Source of the DNA: Sanchytrium tribonematis
Lineage: Eukaryota > Sanchytriomycota > Sanchytriomycetes > Sanchytriales > Sanchytriaceae
Direction of reading: 5' to 3'
Length of the DNA: 64,000 nt
Assembly: GCA_018985235.1 (NCBI GenBank)
Contig: JADGIG010000005.1
Coordinates: forward strand, 1 to 64,000
Shown here: piece by piece, positions 7,609 to 17,432 of the stretch
Layout of the letters: each line of letters begins with the position of its first letter
How positions within the stretch are numbered: the first letter of the stretch is position 1
Made by a program: the position numbers and the translations under genes
Notes under the pieces: generated by a model
What the model was told of the DNA's origin: nothing
Databases searched by the model: none
Seen by the model: only the letters and a program-made list of their open reading frames with translations

Positions 7609-9279
7609 ATGATTGGAACAATCGATATAGCCATTTGTTCTTCTTTACTAGTTTTATTATTTTTATTTTCATTTTACAAAAAGAGTTCTAAAGCAGAATA
7701 TTTTAAGTTTAAATCGAAGTATTGGTTAATTGGGCCGTCATTAATGGCGGCCAATATTGGCGCAGAGCATTTTGTGGGTCAGATTGCTGCTGCCGCATCG
7801 ACTGGAGTAGGAGTTATTTTATATGAGTGGTACGCTGCATATTTGCTGCTATTGCTTGGATGGATTTTCGCTGTTTATTACCGCCATGTTGTGACTGTTC
7901 CAGAATATATTGAAAAGCGTTTTAATTCAACTACTAGAGTTTTGTGCGCATTTATTCAATTATTTGCAGCAACAGTTGTCAAAATCTCATCTAGCGTTTA
8001 TGCAGCTGGGATATTGTTCGAGACATTATTGCAATGGGACGCCCAAATATCAGTCGCTATAATCTTGATTTTTACCGGATTATATACAATAATAGGCGGC
8101 CTTTCGGCAGTCATGTATACAGATTTAGCTCAGCTTAGCGTTTTTCTTGTGGGAGGACTGACTGCAAGTTGTATATGCATAAATCTCTTTGGTGATTTGC
8201 CAGCTTTGTTTGACGTGTTTTACGCTACAGAAAAGGGATACCTTTTGAAGATATTTCGTGGTCTTGATGACCCAAATTACTCACCCATCGGAATGCTTTT
8301 AGGTCAAGTATTTGCTAGCATGTGGTACTGGTGCTTGGATCAAGAAATGGTTCAGAGAGCAAATAGTGGAGAAACAATTGATGACAGTCGACTCGGCACA
8401 ACCATAGCAGGATACTTAAAAGTTTTACCATATTTTATCATTATTATACCAGGGCTTGCTGCTAGAGCATTATATGAAAGTTGTCAAGCTGGCATCCCTA
8501 TTGATAAAAATGAGATCTGGTGCAACTTAAGAATGGATGATGGAGAAGTCGCAAATAAGGCCTACGCGTATCTTATGCTATATGTTTTTCCGACTGGATT
8601 GACTGGGATTATATTAGGCGGAATATTTGCAAGCATGACAGCGTCCTTAAGCGCTTGCTTTCACGCTTCAAGTACTGTTTTTAGTATTGATATATACCAA
8701 AGAATATTTCGTAGAAATTCATCTGACAGCGAATTAGTTGTAGTTGGTAGAATATTTACAATATTTATGATCATCTTGGGAATTCTTTGGACAAATGTCT
8801 TAGCAAATCAACACAATAGCATTTATTTGGTGACTCAGATGGTGATGAATCACATTTCTCCAGTTCTAACCACAATAGTAGTCTGGGGAATGGTATCTCA
8901 AAAAATAACGTCATTGGCAGCAAATATTGGCCTCATTTTTGGTGTACTTTTGGGACTTTTTCGTCTTTCTTGGCATCTATTAAACAGCGAGTTGTGCGAA
9001 GCTGCCTCTACACCTACACATTTGGGCGGCCCATTATTGGCTTGTATGCATTCCAATTATTTCGCAATTGTACTTTTCTTTGTTGTATCTGCAATTTTAT
9101 GGATCGTTTCTACATTAAAACCAGAGCAGAGCAAATTCTTCCCAAAAAACGACAATGTTGGTCTAATCTTGTTTGAAAAACGGCGCTCAAAAAGTTTTCA
9201 ATCATTCACAAAATTTGCTGGCATTTTTCTTGTTGTATTTGTTACTTCACTCATTACTTTTTTCGTTCTTAAATTTTAA
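7609..9279 (+). CDS. Sodium:solute symporter, SLC5 (SGLT/SMIT) type
   Basis: A 556-residue protein with about 14 membrane helices. SGLT features are easy to see: LMAANIGAEHFVGQIAAAA, YEWYAAYLLLLLGWIFA, VTVPEYIEKRF, MWYWCLDQEMVQRA, PGLAARAL and GIILGGIFASMTASLSA. SLC5 proteins use the Na+ gradient to import sugars, inositol or related solutes. Fungi usually carry only urea-permease (DUR3) relatives of this superfamily, so an animal-type SGLT is notable. It follows the MFS transporter by 17 bp in the same direction. AATAAA occurs about 15 nt after the stop codon. Confidence 0.88.
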   Translation: MIGTIDIAICSSLLVLLFLFSFYKKSSKAEYFKFKSKYWLIGPSLMAANIGAEHFVGQIAAAASTGVGVILYEWYAAYLLLLLGWIFAVYYRHVVTVPEYIEKRFNSTTRVLCAFIQLFAATVVKISSSVYAAGILFETLLQWDAQISVAIILIFTGLYTIIGGLSAVMYTDLAQLSVFLVGGLTASCICINLFGDLPALFDVFYATEKGYLLKIFRGLDDPNYSPIGMLLGQVFASMWYWCLDQEMVQRANSGETIDDSRLGTTIAGYLKVLPYFIIIIPGLAARALYESCQAGIPIDKNEIWCNLRMDDGEVANKAYAYLMLYVFPTGLTGIILGGIFASMTASLSACFHASSTVFSIDIYQRIFRRNSSDSELVVVGRIFTIFMIILGILWTNVLANQHNSIYLVTQMVMNHISPVLTTIVVWGMVSQKITSLAANIGLIFGVLLGLFRLSWHLLNSELCEAASTPTHLGGPLLACMHSNYFAIVLFFVVSAILWIVSTLKPEQSKFFPKNDNVGLILFEKRRSKSFQSFTKFAGIFLVVFVTSLITFFVLKF

Positions 9280-9390
9280 TTTAAACATTAATAAATCTCA
9301 TTTAATCAATAGTCACATGAAAATATTGCGTCATCCTCTATATATAAGTATCCCTTGAAATCATTAGGAGGTTTGAACTCAATTGTTGAG

Positions 9391-9978
9391 ATGCCTGTTA
9401 AAGAATCTGTAAAAGAAACTCTTGAGTATTCCTTGTACGGCAGTTTTGATGGTGGCGATCCCCCAAAATTATTATGGACTACACTTGATCTGTACTGCAA
9501 TTCTTCGAAGGAGTTTAAATCTTACCAGGTGGAATTTGCTAATAGTTTGACTTTAGAAAATGAACATGGTTCTGATGACTGGAGATTAATTTATTTGTCG
9601 CCTCCGGAACAGAAGGATGGGTTGACTCGACGTAAACGTATTCATTCGATTGTCAAAGGTGACATAACCGAAATTGCTCATTTTTTCATTCCAACAATCG
9701 GCTCACCAGTTCGTAGTCATAGATTATATATCGGCCACATCTACACATACAAAAATACCACTATCAAGATCTACAATATTGTTGAACCACAGCAAAAATT
9801 TTACTATGGTGACTCGTTTTACCAGTTATACCTTGATGTCATGGTGGAGATAATTGGTGAAAAGGATCAAGTCTTGTATATACAACGCCTTCTCAAAGGC
9901 ATGGTTAATTTGCAATTTATTTACGATGTTAAATTAAGGGAAATTCCAGATGACGACGAAGACACAATGGAGTCGTAA
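9391..9978 (+). CDS. MED18: Mediator subunit 18 (Med18/Srb5)
   Basis: A 195-residue protein from ATG 9391. LEYSLYGSFDG matches the Med18 N-terminal 'yLLhGSl', SHRLYIGHIYTYKNTTIKI the 'KGhvFrkg.mKv.v' strand pair, and YLDVMVEIIGE with LKGMVNLQFIYDVKL the closing half of the barrel. Med18 is a head-module subunit of Mediator, which bridges activators and RNA polymerase II. The frame is open further upstream but has no ATG there. The stop codon lies in TAATAAA. Confidence 0.75.
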   Translation: MPVKESVKETLEYSLYGSFDGGDPPKLLWTTLDLYCNSSKEFKSYQVEFANSLTLENEHGSDDWRLIYLSPPEQKDGLTRRKRIHSIVKGDITEIAHFFIPTIGSPVRSHRLYIGHIYTYKNTTIKIYNIVEPQQKFYYGDSFYQLYLDVMVEIIGEKDQVLYIQRLLKGMVNLQFIYDVKLREIPDDDEDTMES

Positions 9979-9986
9979 TAAAGCAT

Positions 9987-10196
9987 TTATTGAAAAATAA
10001 TCTTCGTATTTTTACAAGATTCTCCATTGTCCAATACTAAAGTTATTGTTTTTCCAACATAATTGCAAACCACTTGTTTCTCGTTCAGACAGATAAATTG
10101 GTTGTCGTCAAAGCATTGCCGCATTAAGGACAATTCCGAAGACTTAAAGACAACATATGGTAATTTTAGAGCAGTTCCAAGAACAAAAAATATCAT
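9987..10196 (-). CDS. Small hypothetical protein, 69 aa
   Basis: An ATG-started frame beginning MIFFVLGTAL that fills the 247-bp gap between Med18 and the CFAP99-like gene. Its stop codon is CAATAAATG, so the TAA is embedded in AATAAA like many real genes here, which argues for a gene. It looks beta-rich, with four cysteines and no clear membrane segment. The family is not recognised. It diverges from the CFAP99-like gene with 29 bp between the starts. Confidence 0.45.
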   Translation of the reverse strand: MIFFVLGTALKLPYVVFKSSELSLMRQCFDDNQFICLNEKQVVCNYVGKTITLVLDNGESCKNTKIIFQ

Positions 10197-10225
10197 TTTG
10201 GCGATTTAGGCGATATTGGCCATAA

Positions 10226-11518
10226 ATGGAAGAAAGAAATATCCATTTGGCTTTGTTGAAACTCTTTTTTGAGAATAATCACTATTCCTCTAAAGAAAAA
10301 GAAAGATTGGAACACCGCTTTTTGGATTCAACAAAATCTGGTTTAAGACTAAAAAACTTCAATTCTATGGTGATTGATTTTAAAAATTTCATTTATAAAA
10401 ATTTCAATCAAGTGTCTGAATCAATGCTCAAGTATTACAGCGAGGAATCGCTTCTTATTTGCCAGAGAAAGTGGATTTACATATTAGAATTGAAGGAGAA
10501 TAAAATCAATTTAAGCCTAGGAGGTGTTGCTGTGGAAGACCCATTAGAATTTTACTTTCAATTTTCAGATCAAGCGAAAAGCGACTCCATATCCTCTCTG
10601 GAACTTCCCTCGTTCAGAATCCCTCTACCAAAGCAATCCTATACAAAACCTATACCTGATACACTGACTTCTATTGCTCGAAAGGAAGCAGTATTGGCGA
10701 AACGATATAAAGATGAAATCGATCTCTATTTTGATCCCAAACGAAGATATCTTCAGCTGAAAGCTCAAAGTGCTCAAATCGAAGTTGAAGAGGATAGTGA
10801 GTATCATAGACAAAAGGCTGCACTTCAGGTGAAAATAATGAGAGCACAGTTATCTGATAATATCGAGAAATTGAAAGAGCAAAAGAAGCTGGAAGCGGAA
10901 GACTTGAAAATGAAATTGGATGCTGGGAAGAAATTATGGGGGCACGGAAAAATAGTCGACACCAACAAAAAGTTAGAGAATGCTAAAAAAATTCAAGGAG
11001 TTTACATAAGAATAAAAGAAGCACAAGATGCTACAAGATTGGAAAAACAAATGGTGGCGAATGAAGTAAGAGAACAAACCAGTAAAAATTTGGCAGAGAT
11101 TAAAGCCATTGAATATCAGTCGAAAATGGAAAAACAAATGTTAGTAGAGCGGATAAAGACAATGCAACTTGATTCTAAAGATGACACTCCTCAAGCTCAT
11201 GTTTCGGATTCTCAGTACCTTAATTCTATGACTATTGAACAATTGAAGGACAAATTGAACTTTCTTAAAACTGAAAAATTTGCAAACCAAATTAATGCCC
11301 GCTCCGAAATTTTAAGAAAAAGAGAGCAAGAGCGACAATCAAGAATAGAGAGAGTGAGAAATCTTCAAGATCTGAGGCAAAAAATTAATACTTCTAGAAA
11401 TTCATTTGTCCGATGTGATTCACAAATTAGCTTTATATCGTGCAATTCCAAAATCTCCAATCACGAAATCGAGATAAGAACTCTTTCGGAGAAATTAAGA
11501 AGTTTAAAAGAAAAATAA
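10226..11518 (+). CDS. Coiled-coil protein, CFAP99-like ciliary protein
   Basis: A 430-residue protein with a helical N-terminal half and a long charged coiled coil from about residue 150. The segment near residues 330-385 (MTIEQLKDKLNFLKTEK, then ILRKREQERQSRIERVRN) resembles the conserved C-terminal block of cilia- and flagella-associated protein 99. CFAP99 occurs in flagellated eukaryotes. Low-complexity coiled coil makes the assignment tentative; a generic coiled-coil or cytoskeletal protein is the alternative. Together with dynein-tail and calaxin genes in this window it fits a flagellated organism. The convergent COQ6 gene ends 4 bp away. Confidence 0.5.
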   Translation: MEERNIHLALLKLFFENNHYSSKEKERLEHRFLDSTKSGLRLKNFNSMVIDFKNFIYKNFNQVSESMLKYYSEESLLICQRKWIYILELKENKINLSLGGVAVEDPLEFYFQFSDQAKSDSISSLELPSFRIPLPKQSYTKPIPDTLTSIARKEAVLAKRYKDEIDLYFDPKRRYLQLKAQSAQIEVEEDSEYHRQKAALQVKIMRAQLSDNIEKLKEQKKLEAEDLKMKLDAGKKLWGHGKIVDTNKKLENAKKIQGVYIRIKEAQDATRLEKQMVANEVREQTSKNLAEIKAIEYQSKMEKQMLVERIKTMQLDSKDDTPQAHVSDSQYLNSMTIEQLKDKLNFLKTEKFANQINARSEILRKREQERQSRIERVRNLQDLRQKINTSRNSFVRCDSQISFISCNSKISNHEIEIRTLSEKLRSLKEK

Positions 11519-11522
11519 TATT

Positions 11523-12710
11523 TTAATAAAGTTTGTTAACCTTTGTACTTAACAAATTACTCCAAAAACTTTCAGTTTGAAATAAACGCAGTGATAAATT
11601 TCGTGCTGCGCTCAATATTGAATTTCTTGTTGAAAATAAGTCATGAATAATATCGCATGCCCAAATTACCGAAGAATTACGAGAATGTGCTTTCTTCTCG
11701 TACAGTTGCAAAATTTTATCGCTGTTAACGAGTGTTAAATTATTTTTAAGAACGTCATTCAAAGTAAATACATCGGCCAGGCCAATATTTAGACCCATTC
11801 CAGCCAGTGGATGTAAAGAATGAGCGGCATCACCAACAGTTATAAGTCTATCACGACCATAATTTGACAAATGATGGAATCCGAGAGGAAAAGAGCGAAA
11901 CTCAGCAACAGATTCAATTGTAGGAAAAATATCACTGTCAATGGCGACTTGTTTGTCCATATTGTAAAATTTATAGTCCAAGTCGACCTCCTCATTTTGA
12001 AAAGCAATACTTACCAAATCTTTCCTTAGCTGAGGATCTTTAGAATATTTTAAGACTTCTTCGGCAAACTCTCTAGGTAGAGTCCAGACCAAAGACGCGG
12101 TATCTAAGCCAGTAGGTAACATAGCGATTGGCCCAGATGGCAAAAATCTTTGAAAGGCACACTTATTCACAGAATTCAGCTTTAATTTTGCAACGATTCC
12201 CATTTCAAGATAGTCAAACCTCTCAATATTGTTAAGGAACGCATTGTATTTGCCCATTGTATTTAAAGCCAATGATCCTGAATGCCATTCACTATTACAG
12301 TGAATTTGAATATTGGTTTCCTCATTTTTAATTCCATCGACAGACCCTTGAATAAATTCTACTGATTTCGGCAAATTTTGGAAAAGCTCGTGCTTAAGGC
12401 TGGGAACATCAACTATGCAAGCTTCCATTGCAAAACCAAATTCGCGTTCGTTGACGGAGCATTTTACTTTATAATATGGTTGCATCAACAAACTTTTGGT
12501 ATCAATTTGCTTGGATAGTAATTTGAGAGAGGGAGCTACTAAAGACACCACCTGGCTTGAGAAATGTTTTGGTTTCTCAATCGGTATTGCTGTATCAAAT
12601 ATTTTAATTTTAAAATGTTCGCTAAGCAAATGTGAAGCGACGAGACCCACAGGTCCTGCCCCTAATATCATCAAAGTTGGTTTGTTTCTGTACCAAATTG
12701 AAACTTTCAT
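11523..12710 (-). CDS. COQ6: Ubiquinone biosynthesis FAD monooxygenase COQ6
   Basis: A 395-residue flavoprotein hydroxylase of the UbiH/COQ6 family. It has a dinucleotide-binding ILGAGPVG near residues 15-22 and the second FAD motif VGDAAHSLHPLAGMGLNIGL near the C-terminus. COQ6 hydroxylates C5 of the ubiquinone ring in mitochondria. The sequence before the FAD motif (MKVSIWYRNKP) is short and basic and may act as a targeting signal. It is somewhat shorter than the usual ~470 residues. Its ATG is only 13 bp from that of the divergent PIG-X gene. Confidence 0.88.
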   Translation of the reverse strand: MKVSIWYRNKPTLMILGAGPVGLVASHLLSEHFKIKIFDTAIPIEKPKHFSSQVVSLVAPSLKLLSKQIDTKSLLMQPYYKVKCSVNEREFGFAMEACIVDVPSLKHELFQNLPKSVEFIQGSVDGIKNEETNIQIHCNSEWHSGSLALNTMGKYNAFLNNIERFDYLEMGIVAKLKLNSVNKCAFQRFLPSGPIAMLPTGLDTASLVWTLPREFAEEVLKYSKDPQLRKDLVSIAFQNEEVDLDYKFYNMDKQVAIDSDIFPTIESVAEFRSFPLGFHHLSNYGRDRLITVGDAAHSLHPLAGMGLNIGLADVFTLNDVLKNNLTLVNSDKILQLYEKKAHSRNSSVIWACDIIHDLFSTRNSILSAARNLSLRLFQTESFWSNLLSTKVNKLY

Positions 12711-12723
12711 TGCGAAACAAGGA

Positions 12724-13143
12724 ATGTTTGAACAGTCCGGATTTCATTTAAAATGGAGAGCTGGAAAAGAGGTTTCTAGTAATTGCCAATATTTTAAGGT
12801 GCCTAGCGATGTCATATTTGATCCATTTGAGAACCCCTGGTGCCAAATTTCGGGAGAATTTGATCTTGAAAAACCAAAAGAAGCTTGGCCAAAAAATCTC
12901 AATGTTTGGTGTCCAAATCAGGTGACAGAATTGCATTTCTTGTGTAGATATCAGAATACTGGAGGGAATTGCCTCATGTATGAACCTGTTCCTTCAGAGT
13001 GTTTGAAAATTCCTGAGTCACAATTTACGAAAAAATACTTTGAAATACCAGTGAAGGATGAATTTCATGCAGACTTTGTTATCAATTCAACATTAATTTA
13101 TCTGCTTTTTGTAAGTCTTTTTCTTTTGAAACGAATTTTATAA
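12724..13143 (+). CDS. PIGX: GPI mannosyltransferase I subunit PIG-X/PBN1
   Basis: A 139-residue protein with one C-terminal membrane helix. Landmarks of PIG-X/Pbn1 are in order: SGFHLKW (cf. GFHRDL), KVPSDVIFDPFE (cf. lPaGlYvDPYEL), ELHFLCRYQN (cf. lPvHcRYh), a VPSECLK segment, and IPVKDEFHADFVINS before the helix (cf. vPvG..vHt..V). PIG-X stabilises the PIG-M mannosyltransferase that adds the first mannose to the GPI anchor in the ER lumen. The usual signal peptide is missing: the protein starts three residues before the conserved region. The frame is open upstream through antisense COQ6 but lacks an ATG. Confidence 0.65.
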   Translation: MFEQSGFHLKWRAGKEVSSNCQYFKVPSDVIFDPFENPWCQISGEFDLEKPKEAWPKNLNVWCPNQVTELHFLCRYQNTGGNCLMYEPVPSECLKIPESQFTKKYFEIPVKDEFHADFVINSTLIYLLFVSLFLLKRIL

Positions 13144-13152
13144 ATTTTTTAA

Positions 13153-13998
13153 ATGAGACTCGAGGGGCCTGCATTGTCGAAACTTGAAAATGTTAAATCT
13201 GTTTTAAAGTTGATCCAGTGGTCAGAATTTGAAAAAAAATATGGGGATGAAATAGTTGCAGTTTCCTATTGTAACATGAAGAATTTTAATATGCATAAAT
13301 GTGTGGAAATGAGCGTTTCTGATTTTTTAAAATCAAAGGATAAATCGTTGTATCTCAAAGATTGGCATTTTGAATCAAAATATAATATAGAACTGCCTTG
13401 CGATATTAGAGATGACTGGATGAACGAATTTTTTATTCTTAATGATTTCAAATTTTTATATCTGGGAAAAAAGGAGTCTTGGTCACCAATTCATTGTGAT
13501 GTTTATCGATCTCATTCATGGTCTGCTAATATTTTGGGAAGCAAAATCTGGTACTTTTATGACCCTAGTCGGATCGATTTTGAAGATATTTTAAATAGTT
13601 TTGATTCACGAAAATTTGAGGCCGACTACCATTTTGTGACAGCTCCTGGTGATGTAGTATGGGTTCCCTCTGGATGGGCTCATCAAGTCCATAATATGGA
13701 CGAGTTGACGATGTCTTATAATAGAAATTGGTGTGACCATGATAATGTTTTAAACATTGCTAATTATTTGAGAAACGAATTTCAAAATGTCCGACGAGAG
13801 TTGAAAGATATCGAAATGTCCAAGCCTGATAGAATTGAACAAGAAAAGCTAGTGTTTAATTCGCTTTGTGGGATTTCAGTTGATTTATTCTTAGAGTGGA
13901 TGAAAGACATGTCCAAAAAACACCCAGAGCATACAAATATAATCAATCAAGCTCTAAACTTATTTATGACTGAATGTAAATCGACTATTACCAAGTGA
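13153..13998 (+). CDS. JMJD4: JmjC-domain 2-oxoglutarate hydroxylase, JMJD4-like
   Basis: A 281-residue JmjC protein. LYLKDWHFE, SWSPIHCDVYRSHSWSANI and PGDVVWVPSGWAHQVHN match JMJD4. The iron ligands are H114 and D116 (HCD) and H177 (GWAHQV). JMJD4 is known to hydroxylate a lysine in the NIKS motif of release factor eRF1. It starts 9 bp after PIG-X in the same direction. Its last 39 bp (13960-13998) overlap the 3' end of the WDR7 coding sequence on the other strand. Confidence 0.85.
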   Translation: MRLEGPALSKLENVKSVLKLIQWSEFEKKYGDEIVAVSYCNMKNFNMHKCVEMSVSDFLKSKDKSLYLKDWHFESKYNIELPCDIRDDWMNEFFILNDFKFLYLGKKESWSPIHCDVYRSHSWSANILGSKIWYFYDPSRIDFEDILNSFDSRKFEADYHFVTAPGDVVWVPSGWAHQVHNMDELTMSYNRNWCDHDNVLNIANYLRNEFQNVRRELKDIEMSKPDRIEQEKLVFNSLCGISVDLFLEWMKDMSKKHPEHTNIINQALNLFMTECKSTITK

Positions 13999-16900
13999 GT
14001 GTAGATGGATGACATTTTGAGAATTCCACTCTAACTTTACGGACTGAATCAGATCGACATCTCGTTCTCTATCATTTTCATATAGACCAGGCGACATCGC
14101 TCCTAAAGGGACGTCGAAACTAGCATTCGGAGATATGCGACTTAGATTGCTCACTTCAGTTTCGTCCATTGAAGAATTTTGATGATGATGCTTTTTAGAT
14201 GTTACCGCGTCAAAAGCAGCAGATGTAACAGTTCCAATTAGGGTCCCCAATATTCCTAAGCCTGGTAACGTTGGCTTGTAGCAGTGCAATTTCGACTCTG
14301 AAAAGCAGTAACTTACAATTGAGGATCCGTCTGGACTAATGGCTACAGCAGTTACTGACCCTACATGACCCTGAATTAAAAGAAAATACGCTCAAAACAT
14401 ATGCTTTAGTGCCACTACTTACATCGTAAACTACAATCCTTCCATTTTCCAATCCAACAGCCAATTTGTTGCTTAAGCTGTTAAAAGCGACACTAGGATA
14501 CCTAGATACCATTGCTAAAAGTAAATTTTTGATAATTTCATTCAGCCCTTCTCTAAGATGAGGAGTACCAGGATCTAAGAGTTTAACTACAATATATGCG
14601 ATATCTGGAATTAGAGGCCGCATAAATAATGCGTCTTTAGAAATACTTGTTAAAAGTAGTTTTAGAATTGCAAGCTTTTCTTTCACTTTCTTAACTGTAA
14701 ATAGACTGGCTTGTAGTCGTTTAATAAACGTTTTAGGATCAAGAAAACATATGTTCAAAAGCGCCTTTTGCGCAGAATTTGACATGATTTCTTCCTCTTC
14801 GGCATCTTTTACATTTACGCTCAACATTTGGAATAATTGATCTAAAATTTCATTCTTATTGATGAAGCGAGCCCAGTACTCATAATTTGAAAGAAATAAA
14901 TCTGCTATGGCAATTCTTCCAGAATATTGATCATGGCTTTCTCTTTGAAGAATTTTAAGAATGCTTGTACAAAATTCTTGAACATTTTCATTAATATTAA
15001 ATTCAGAAAACATTACTCCCAATAGAAACAAAGAACGTGCACTCACTTTTGTAATAGGTGAAGTTGGATCTTCTATCAAATGTTTGACAATTGCCATTTT
15101 CTCTTCCAGCTTGGAATGCTTTTGTTCAGCTGTTAATAGTGACATTGTCTTTGTAAAAACAAATCTAGCTCCATCTTTTATCTCATCGTCGCTATCATTG
15201 TAGAATCTAAGCAGAAAATCGAGACTTGGTGGAAAATAGTTTTCTCCGATAAATTCTGGTAGCTTTTGAAGGATCATGCTCATTAATTCCATAAAAATAG
15301 TCTTGTCGCCACTTGTAAATTCAATAGTTTTTAATATACCTGATATAGCTAGCAACTTTGCGGAAGTTAGAAACCCACTAATACACCAACTTTTGTGAAT
15401 GTTATCATTTGGCAACAAGAGGCTCAAAGCATTGTCAGTTCCAGTTATTCCAATAGTTAACTTCTTCGTGGTGGGAAAAAGTCCAATTTGCTTGCATCTC
15501 GTGTCAAAATCATTAGATAAACCCCAAGGAAGAAGTGCACTACACATTCCCTGTAATATTTTGAGCTCCACTGTATAATCTTGAATAGGTTTGATGTCCC
15601 AATTAGTCAAACTAACAGATAAACTGTCGTTTTTCCTATGTTTCTTTACGGGCTTTTTGTTCATACTAGCCTGCAGGTAGCCTGCATGCGCATCGTGAAT
15701 AATATTTTTGGTGTTTGCGATCAAAACATGCGCTAATAATTTTGAATCGGATGAAGCACTAATTGGGACAGCGGTCGTTTTCTTCATATCCAAGGATCGC
15801 AAATCTTTTCTCCAACTGACACTAAAATGGGCATCACAGTGATCTAGGACCTCTCTTGAGTGGTCGTACAATACACGGTCAAGATGTGAAGTTTGAAGAG
15901 ACCAGCAATAAGTGCTTCCATCCCTACATGTTATAAGCAAAAGGGATTCTCGACTTCGCCACCCAACTTCCACGATTGGGTACATCATCCCGCTAAATGA
16001 AAATTTGCATTTAAATTCATGATAATCAACTATACTAAGTGAATTGTCTTCACTAATGACAATAATGCAATTGTTCAAGTCTGTAAAATCCGTACTTGGA
16101 AGCAAAAATTGAACAATTTCCCCTCCTAAACAAGCCACGCTACTGAGTAACTCATGCGTCTCGAGGTGCCAGAATTTTACCGTACAGTCTTCACTTCCGG
16201 TTATCAACATTTTTTTAGGGTGTGAATTATTTTTGTCAAATTGCTCTTGTATCACCATCATGCTAGAAATTCTACCCTGATGCGCCTCGAACGAATTATC
16301 AAAAGCTTCTGTCGTAAATAAGTTGAAGAAAGATGTAAATTTTACCCAGCCTTCTGCAGTGCCAAATATTACTTTGTTTGGTTGAGCAAATTCGAAAGAA
16401 GTGTACAAATCAGAAGTAAAATTCCACAATGGGATATGTTTCACTATTTCCAAAGTTGCCAAATCAAATTTCAAAATTGTCATTTTTTCCTTTAAGATAG
16501 CATGAAAGAAATTGTTTTGAAGATATCCACCAAAAATAGATGGTAATTCTGTTTTCGATATTATATTGAGATCCTCACTCAATATATATAGCATATTTGT
16601 GGACCAAGCAGCAATATTTGGATCGAAATACTGCGCATAAAGCCATTGTGATTCACCTGGACATTTAAATTCAGCGCCTAAAATTATTTCTGTCCCTCTT
16701 ATATCAACGATTGTTAAATATTGTTTCCCAACAAGCAATCCCTGGCTGTTTTTCTTCAATGAAAAATAATTTGCTCTTTCGCGGCCAAAGTCATACGTTT
16801 TCGCAACTTTATAGTTGTCATACAGAGTAACTTTGCCATGAAAAGAAATATGATATAGAATATCTATCTGTTTAACTTTTAAAGTCCAGTCTAAAGTAGC

Positions 16901-17356
16901 AATCCTTCTTAAAATCTTCAGATGATAATCCAAAATAACAATTTCATGAACATAGCCTCCCACTATTATAGATTGGTCAGTGGTTTCCACACTCTTAATA
17001 ATGTGATTAAAAACAGTTGTGCGCCTTAATAAATTTCCATCGTTTGCCCACAAAAGCAATTGACCATCGTGGCAGCCGCTCAACAAAACTCTTTGATTTC
17101 TATGAGATGAATAATCAGGCAGCATTGTTGAGTGTAAAGCGCTAATTGGCGCAGTATGTGATATTAGAAGCAAATTTAAATCTTGTACAATCATTCCATT
17201 GTCAAACCCCAGGAATAGATAATCTTCAAAAAGGACTGATGTTATTTCATGGTGAGTAGCCGATGAGTAAAGAGCAAACGGCAAAATTAACGAACTTTTG
17301 GTCATAAAACTTTGTAACAAAATTGATTTGTGATTTTCATTTGAATTTAAAGACAT
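13960..17356 (-). CDS. WDR7: WDR7/rabconnectin-3beta-like WD40 protein
   Basis: Spliced from 14390-17356 and 13960-14370 into 1125 residues. The N-terminal ~560 residues are WD40 repeats, the middle (about 600-960) is helical and HEAT-like, and a C-terminal WD40 segment follows (NKLAVGLENGRIVVYDVSSG, then GHVGSVTAVAISPDGSSI, then SVKLEWNSQNVI). The order and the C-terminal repeat match WDR7/WDR72, which together with DMXL regulates V-ATPase assembly. Splicing out 19 nt restores SGHVGSVTAV; unspliced, the frame stops after ~18 wrong residues. It overlaps JMJD4 by 39 bp at the 3' end. Confidence 0.85.
14371..14389 (-). other. 19-nt intron in WDR7
   Basis: GTATTTTCTTTTAATTCAG, phase 0, with T12 and A14. 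It is the only one of the set ending CAG. Removal joins YVLS to GHVGSVTA in the last WD40 repeats. Confidence 0.92.
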
Positions 17357-17432
17357 GTGTCAGTAAATCGCAGCAAATAATATTTTAATATATTGAATTT
17401 GGAAAGGAAATCCTTATCAACGGAAAGGAGTG

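Noticed and set aside
9348-9367. A 20-nt GT...AG segment upstream of MED18
   Set aside because: The base at the branch position is C, and joining the flanks gives a quick stop. The ATG at 9391 gives a complete Med18 without it.
12496-12723. N-terminal extension of PIG-X through antisense COQ6
   Set aside because: The extension has no ATG and is the reverse strand of well-conserved COQ6 coding sequence.
13960-14289. Separate small gene at the 3' end of WDR7
   Set aside because: It is the last exon of WDR7, joined through the 19-nt intron at 14371-14389.
14298-14316. A second GT...AG 19-mer in WDR7 (starts GTAAGT, ends TTCAG)
   Set aside because: It lies in frame and codes for VSYCFSES, which fits the family. 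Position 14 is T, not A, and position 12 is C, so it lacks the branch motif shared by the true introns.
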